This document shows positions 58,315 through 64,000 of a stretch of DNA of 64,000 nt, one piece after another. The first letter of the stretch is position 1; every line of letters starts with the position of its first letter. The stretch is taken from contig CP136063.1 in NCBI GenBank assembly GCA_032622095.1, positions 145,161,950 through 145,225,949 on the forward strand, given 5' to 3'. Position numbers and translations under genes: made by a program. This stretch comes from Siphonodentalium dalli. Taxonomy: Eukaryota; Mollusca; Scaphopoda; Gadilida; Siphonodentaliidae. The notes below the pieces were generated by a model. The model ran no database searches, had not been told where the DNA came from, and was given only the letters and a program-made list of their open reading frames with translations.

Positions 58315-59112
58315 ACTAGAAGGTGACCCGACTTCGTCCGGGCTTTGACCTTGAATTGACCATTTTGAAGGTCAAGGTCAGGTGGGGTCAAACACCAACA
58401 CCCCAAAAATGGTGGAAATCGGCCCAGCGGATACCGGGAAATCGACCCAGCGGATACCGAGATACCCTATACATCAAATTTCGTCCGTAAAAATCCGCCA
58501 GTTTAACCCGATTTGATTTCCACTCAAGTATATAAACGCGCCTCATATACACACGCTCATTAATTATCAAGTTTCAACGTAAAGATAAATTACCATCGGT
58601 GCCCGAGATATCGCCAAGACGTCTGAAACAGTCAAATGAATCGGCCGGTTAAGCGTTAACGTGATCTAACGTTATGACGTCTAACGACGTCATAGAAGTT
58701 ACGCATTGTTTTATCCTGCATGATGGAAGATAGTACCACTTCTTCTTGGTAATTGACGCAGATAACTAAAACGGATACATACGCATTATATATCGTTGGA
58801 AAGAGGAAGCACGAAAGATTCTCACAGTGTCATTATTATGACTGGCATTTTATTATTCGCGCTGTTTTGAATCGATTTGTAAGCACCGAACTCAAATGAA
58901 AGTCCCGTAACACAGCGTAAAAACAGATTTGACCTCGGTACGTGAAAAGTTGACCTCGAATCTGAAAATCAATAGGCCTATGTCACCCCCCTCCCCCCCC
59001 CCGGCCGAAAATACCCCCACATACCAAGTTTCATCGAAATCGGGTCGGCCGTTTTCGAGTTCATCGATTACACACAAACAAACAAACAAACAGTTCTTCC
59101 AAAATATATAAT

Positions 59113-59114
<2 letters not shown>
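58315..59114 (+). repeat. Dispersed repeat family A, copy 3 (~800 bp)
   Basis: Same start (ACTAGAAGGTGACCCGACTT) and end (TTCCAAAATATATAATAG) as 17007-17625, with a different, longer middle. Immediately upstream is the perfect 20 bp palindrome CTAGTATATATATATACTAG, and (TA)n follows the end, so the family seems to insert in, or create, TA-rich flanks. Confidence 0.8.

Positions 59115-59149
<35 letters not shown>
59115..59149. repeat. (TA)n microsatellite
   Basis: About 17 TA units directly after the family A repeat. Confidence 0.95.
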
Positions 59150-59150
<1 letters not shown>

Positions 59151-60785
59151 TATGAAATCTGGTCAATTATGGGGCATTTTTCAATTTAAAACCTTTCTTG
59201 TGGGGCAAAAAAAAATTATGGGTTACTAGAAATGACCCGCAATTTTAACACCGTACAATGTTTATATTTTGTCTTTTATAGGTCATTAGACCCCCCTTTT
59301 TTTTCTCTTCACAATTCGGTTTTAGAAGCTCGCATATATCGATTTTGGCCATCATGTCAATCAAGTGCGTAACTCCTCCTCCTGTTGGATATTTATGAAC
59401 CGGAAGTAATTGTCGCCTTGTTGAAAATGGCGGGTTTTTAAATTTGTGAAGAATTTTAACTTTGTTTTATGGTCTTAACTGGTTTTATGGTGCTTTAAAA
59501 CTACTGAACTTTATCTGTATATATTACCTGACAGTGTATACTTATAATTGTAAAAGTTGTGTGTGCCCGGAAACTGTGTTGCTATTCGAAAAGAGTGTTG
59601 AAATGTCCCGTACAACGAAAATAGGAAACACGACTGCGGACATATTGCGTAAACTAGAGTTTAAAAGCTTAAAGATCTTCATAACTACTCCAAATACATC
59701 ATCCAGCTGCAGTTCCATACTTCCATGTTATGATACGCTCTACATGCTTAGAGGTATAAAAGGCTGCTATTTATGAAAGAACAGAAGAGTACTTCACTCT
59801 GAAACTACAACACACTTACACAGTTCCCAATTATGCATTGTAGTGGGAATCCCAGTCACATACAGTGATGAAATGTCATTTAGGAGTTCCAGATCTCTCC
59901 ATTGAATATACCGGTATACTCACTAAAATTTGGAGCTCATGTTATGAGGTTGCTCAAACACTGGCGTAAAGAAGAAGTGGAAGTCCACTGTGCGGCCACC
60001 AGAACTCTTAGAAGTAAGAAGAACACGCGGGAAAGACATTTTGTGTTTTATCATCATCAGATCTGCTATAAATCGGAATACAAATGTGCTTTGGTGAGTT
60101 TGTTTTAATATATTATTATATAGACTGAATTGTTTTGCAGAAATCTTGTTTAGGCCAAAACAAATTGAATGCGTGTTTCCCGTAATGAGCCCCAAAAAAA
60201 TAGGGGCCGGCGGTAGGCTTTTCATTTTATTTTATTTTTTATGGTCTTGTGTGGGCCATGCGTAACCACCATGATGATGAAACACCATACACTGACCCTG
60301 GTCACCCAGAGCAACCAATAAATTGGTGATAAAACTGATATATTATTATTTATATAAAGGGGAAACAAAGAAAACAGATTTCTATTATCTTTAAAATGCG
60401 GTTTTTACCCCCACAGCAGTCATGAATTATGCACATTGGGAATCGACCCATGTGCGACAGCTATCGTTGAAAAGAACTTGTTCCTGCGTTCGAATTTCGG
60501 TTTGAATCAACCTCGGAGAACATCCATGTTATAAATACACGTGCTTCCTGTCAGCGAAGAGGAACGATAACTCGTGATCTTCCGGTATAGCGTCCTGTCG
60601 TAATTTGACTTTCCGTTTGAAGAGTGTCGATGTGACTTTGCGAAAAATATATAAATATATCATTTGTAAATAAAATAAAGTTATAATTTATCTCGTGAGG
60701 CGATTCAGATAATATAGAACCATGCATACACAGTTTGGTTAACAGTGCGGTCAGTCGGTTTTACTTGCTATTTGGCATGGTGTAG
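59150..60785. other. No gene seen (1.6 kb)
   Basis: Frames at 59462-59776 (+) and 59923-60225 (-) are unrecognised. GATGATGAAACACCATACACTGACC near 60270 looks repeat-like. No supportable gene. Confidence 0.4.
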
Positions 60786-61000
60786 TTGCCGCTGTGTACT
60801 TTCATTAAACTGAAAAAGGCGATACACACCAGAAATCTAACCACGGTGTACATGTCATTCAGCCGCGAGTGTAGTTGCCGTTCGGCCACAGTGAACTTGC
60901 TGTTCGGCCGCGGTGCTCAACTGCAGTTACAAACTCTTGACACTGCGGCCGAACGGCAAATACACCGTGGTGCCAATGGACACTTGTTTTGTCCAGCTGG
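60786..61000. repeat. Inverted repeats with GCCGTTCGGCC words
   Basis: GTGTAGTTGCCGTTCGGCCACAGTG (60870) is opposed by CACTGCGGCCGAACGGCAAATACACC (60938), giving a long imperfect hairpin, with a third related word at 60898. Possible foldback element. Confidence 0.6.
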
Positions 61001-61389
61001 GTACATACATGGCATGTGAAATTGAATATTTTTTTATTTTTACATTTTTGTCAACTCCACAGCTGCCCCAACTTCCACAATTTGCGGTAGCCTGACCGTA
61101 GCCACCTTCCCCTTGTCTGCATAACAGATGGCTGATATGTGGTATAGCCTATAGGCCTGCACTCCCTGTTGTGTTGTCCAATAATTTTGTAACAGCTACC
61201 GGTAGGATCGCACGTGTTGCCAAGGTCACGCCACTTTTCCTGGTAAAAATCAAGCAGTGCTTGATTGCTACAATTTGGCTACGATATTGTGGGCATGCGC
61301 ATTGGATGCTCCACCTGCGATATTCCCCACTTATGATTTTAATTGCAGCACTAAGATGAGAATCCCTGGAAAGTCGCGGGAACATTGCA

Positions 61390-61570
61390 GGCCTCCAAAT
61401 TTGCGTAACCCATTTATTGTTCCCATGGTTTTATGCCCAGGTATTATAATTTGTTCCCCTGAAAATGACAGTGGCAACCCATAGGTTACGTAACAGGTTT
61501 AATACCTATTTTTGTTTTCACAATATATTAATATTGCATATAATAAATAATATTGTGAAATTTGGAGGCC
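61390..61570. mobile_element. Short MITE (~181 bp)
   Basis: GGCCTCCAAATTT at the left and AAATTTGGAGGCC at the right are perfect 13 bp inverted ends. The interior has a strong hairpin (TTCACAATAT ... ATATTGTGAA) near the right end. No clear target duplication. Confidence 0.6.
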
Positions 61571-62310
61571 TAATTATCGATAGTCTCGTTTGAGTCGATT
61601 GTATTAAACAAACATCTCGTACTGTGTCTTCTTTTAGTTAGTAGAATTCAATTCATATAAAATAACTTGCTAAATTGATGTATAAAGCCATAAATATCTA
61701 ACTTCAAGTCATACCGGTATAAACATCGATTCAAATATAATTACCAGAGGTTTTATGTGTACCGGGTATGTCTGTAAAATAAGAACATCAAAATGTTGAC
61801 ACAAATCACGCTTTTGATGTAAACATAGCCACGCCTCATCAGTGGAATACCTGTGTGATACAACTTTCCCGTGGAAAATCCTACCTATATGCATGACGTG
61901 ACCAAAAAATCCACAAGCTATTTTTGTGTTCACGGGGCCGGTGCTCATGCATAATAATGCCCACGACATTGAACAGATAATGATTTTTGTCTTCGGGTCG
62001 ACTTCTTTGAAACAAACTATATAAATGTATTGCATTATCCCCGGTTATTAAAAATAATGCAAGATAGTCAATTTATTGTTGACTTACATATTCGGAATGA
62101 GGTACCGGTAATAGTGTCACATACGATGGGATCGTTTATATCAAAAATGTTTGGTGCCGGGTATGTGCAACTAACCTTTAAGACAAAACTCATGTCAGAT
62201 TAAAAGGACAAGCAAAAAAAGACCTCGACCTGAACACAATGGGAAGAACATCTGTATATAAAGAAGCATGAATTTGCGGTTCACTACGACTGGTCCAGTG
62301 TTACAGTACT
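61571..62310. other. No gene seen
   Basis: No supportable gene. The 108-codon minus frame at 61709-62035 is unrecognised. Confidence 0.4.
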
Positions 62311-62499
62311 AGTAATGCCCAAAGTAATTGACCACTTAACCATAGCAGAATTATGGGTAATTTTTCAGGATTTAGTCGGAAATATGGCTTGTTGCCATTC
62401 ATTGGAAAGCTCTCATATTTCCGACTAAATCTGACTAAATCCTGAAAAATTACCCATAATTCTGATGTGGTTAAGTGGCCAATTACTTTGGGCATTACT
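62311..62499. mobile_element. Foldback element with ~75-80 bp arms
   Basis: AGTAATGCCCAAAGTAATTG at the left pairs with CAATTACTTTGGGCATTACT at the right. The arms continue through GGTTAAGTGG, ATTATGGGTAATTTTTCAGG and GATTTAGTCGGAAATATG with few mismatches, around a ~25 bp loop. A long hairpin, typical of a foldback MITE. Confidence 0.8.
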
Positions 62500-62690
62500 G
62501 TATTGGTACCGTAAGTTAGTGATGACAAGTTCAACACATATGTTTCAAAATATCAAGATTGATATAAGATAATCGTCCAGTATGGTTAAGTGGTCAATTA
62601 CTTTGGGCATTACTGTATTGGTAAGTTAGTGATGACAAGTTCAATGCATATGTTTAAAAATATCAAGATTGATATAAGATAATCGTCTAG
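62466..62690. repeat. ~115 bp tandem duplication of the foldback edge
   Basis: The block GGTTAAGTGGYCAATTACTT through ATATAAGATAATCGTC occurs at 62469-62574 and 62584-62687 with few differences. It includes the right arm of the foldback element, so that arm was duplicated. Confidence 0.85.
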
Positions 62691-63756
62691 AGACGCCACT
62701 AAAAGCTGGTCACCGATGCGTATACATCCTGGCTATTAGACGGACAACGGCTCAAATGTTTCGAAAGATTGTCATATCTCAAAAACAACTAATATAGAAG
62801 TTGGAACGTGCCTTATAAAAGGCACCGATAATCACAAATCCACCAGAGAAATTGTCGGATCGATCGGATGGATCCTTCATATAACTTAAAAGGGAACTGT
62901 TAATAAAACTTTTTGTTCAGTAAAATAAACTATACCAGTGTCATAATGTAGAATTAAGGTTACTAAAAACGAATCATATTCGAAAACACCAACTTATAGC
63001 GTAAAAATCGAGATTTTAATGCCTTTTTGACGTCGAAAATAATAAGGAAAAACTAAAAAGCCACTCGCCAGTTTTATGTGCACAAAGAAGCGTGACGTCA
63101 ATGGCGGAACGCAACTTTTTTTCGGATGATGGAATAAGACGTAAACATGTCCACGTGTTTTCTCATTTGTTTTGTTTATGGCGACTTACGATACAAATCT
63201 ACTATTTTCAACAATTTGGACATTTAGAAAGTATTGATGACTGAAGTGTGTAATCATATAATATCACGAAGTTGTGCTTGGACTATACGTTGGACGCTGT
63301 TTTGAGAATTTTCGATGAATATTGTGAATTGGATTTTCGATTCTGGACAGTCACAGTGGACTGGTGGAGGTTGACGTTTCGCAATTGAAACAAATTGACA
63401 CTTTAATTGACAGATTTATGTTTTAGAGGAATGTTTATCAACCAAGAATCAAAATTATTGGACTGTAATGTGCATAGAACAGTTGTCTGCAGTTTTCAAC
63501 ACATTCTTGGTGGAAAAAGATTCTAAAACTACGATGGCAATTTGGGAAGTAAATCACCTATTTTCGATGTTTTTTCCGATGGTAATCCGACGTGGGCCGT
63601 ATTCAACAATGCAGGCAAGGAGCTGATGCTGAACTCTTCCAATTTGATGATTATTTATTATAATTAATAATTTTTTTTTTTAACAATTTCGCTTGTATAT
63701 ATTCTCCAAAATCAGTTGGACAAGTGTAGGTGAACAACCGATATACATTGTACATA
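62691..63756. other. No gene seen
   Basis: A TGACGTCA palindrome lies at 63091 within GCGTGACGTCAATGGCGG, in a slightly GC-richer context, but no downstream gene can be seen. No supportable gene. Confidence 0.4.
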
Positions 63757-63860
63757 CAATAATAGCCTGATCGAGTTAAAATAGATTCATTGATCGGTCT
63801 TCCTGGAACATTGCTCACTGTTGTATTGTAAGAGGGGAGACCTCTAAATTTCTTGAACAT
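63757..63860. repeat. Partial copy of the MITE at 53236
   Basis: AATAGCCTGATCGAGTTAAAATAGA ... CGGTCTTCCTGGAACA and GCTCACTGTTGT ... CTCTAAATTTCTTGA match the left part of the 53236-53583 element with moderate divergence. Confidence 0.7.
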
Positions 63861-63897
63861 TGTTTAAGAATTTGTAGATGTTTAACCACACAGTTGA

Positions 63898-64000
63898 TTG
63901 TTTCGTACCATATTTTTTGTCATTTCACACCATATACATTTGTATATTTTGTTGGTTCCCACAAATGGTAATTGGTCATGCATATGCAGCATACCATGTG
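63898..64000. repeat. Relative of the TTTCGTACCATA repeat at 1076
   Basis: GTTTCGTACCATATTTTTTG, then CATTTCACACCATA, echo the degenerate units at 1076-1195. The window ends inside it. Confidence 0.5.

Overview
The window looks like a gene-poor, transposon-dense stretch of an animal nuclear genome. It is AT-rich, has no operons or compact coding blocks, and carries long (TA)n, (CT)n, (GA)n and (GT)n microsatellites. It also holds four classes of retroelement (a Penelope-like element, a Ty3/Gypsy LTR element, a LINE with a restriction-like endonuclease, and LINEs with a C-terminal cysteine-histidine finger), tRNA-derived SINEs and many short terminal-inverted-repeat (TIR) elements. The repeat vocabulary (GAGTTATCTCC phrases, arrays with CCATCTTGG and ATGGCCGCC cores, the 'CCAAGTTTCATCGAAATCGG' terminus) is of a kind I associate with marine invertebrates, perhaps a mollusc or other lophotrochozoan. 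That placement is inference and weak. I could not support any intact host gene.

Layout. Positions 1-6.5 kb hold mostly unassigned DNA with a small foldback element (861-982) and degenerate short repeats. Positions 6.5-17.6 kb hold a LINE 3' end with a (TCTA)n tail, two nested TIR elements, two further ~1 kb TIR elements, microsatellites, and a head-to-tail pair of a dispersed ~620 bp repeat. Positions 17.8-22.1 kb hold a nearly complete Penelope-like element on the minus strand (upstream blocks, reverse transcriptase, GIY-YIG endonuclease), followed by a second, different and scrambled PLE fragment that carries its own GIY-YIG domain. Positions 23.4-29.8 kb hold MITE-like elements, a SINE-like tRNA relic, a (GA)n tract and a ~180 bp tandem repeat. 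Positions 29.9-32.4 kb hold a damaged LINE with an RPD-X14-D restriction-like endonuclease on the minus strand.

Positions 32.5-36.5 kb hold three copies of a ~340 bp repeat, one interrupted by a 58 bp-TIR MITE and another by a 216 bp insert. Each insertion can be read against an uninterrupted neighbour. A SINE with A and B boxes sits in a short tandem repeat. Positions 36.5-41.2 kb hold a ~160 bp satellite of about 28 units bounded by short inverted ends; inside it an 11-unit, 1,776 bp block is duplicated with no difference that I saw. Positions 42-46 kb show nothing assignable. Positions 46.0-51.5 kb hold a complete but damaged Ty3/Gypsy element with ~205 bp LTRs, tRNA-Leu-type primer site and a 6 bp target duplication; a hAT-type element with an 8 bp target duplication is nested in its protease. 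Positions 51.5-64 kb hold a possible small disrupted ORF, a Tc1-like MITE, other MITEs, LINE fragments, a GC-hairpin tandem repeat and foldback elements.

The elements act as layers rather than as a pathway. Insertions into insertions give a relative chronology: hAT after Ty3, TTAA-MITE after its host element, satellite and SINE after the short tandem repeat. Autonomous copies here are all broken, so any present mobility would depend on copies elsewhere.
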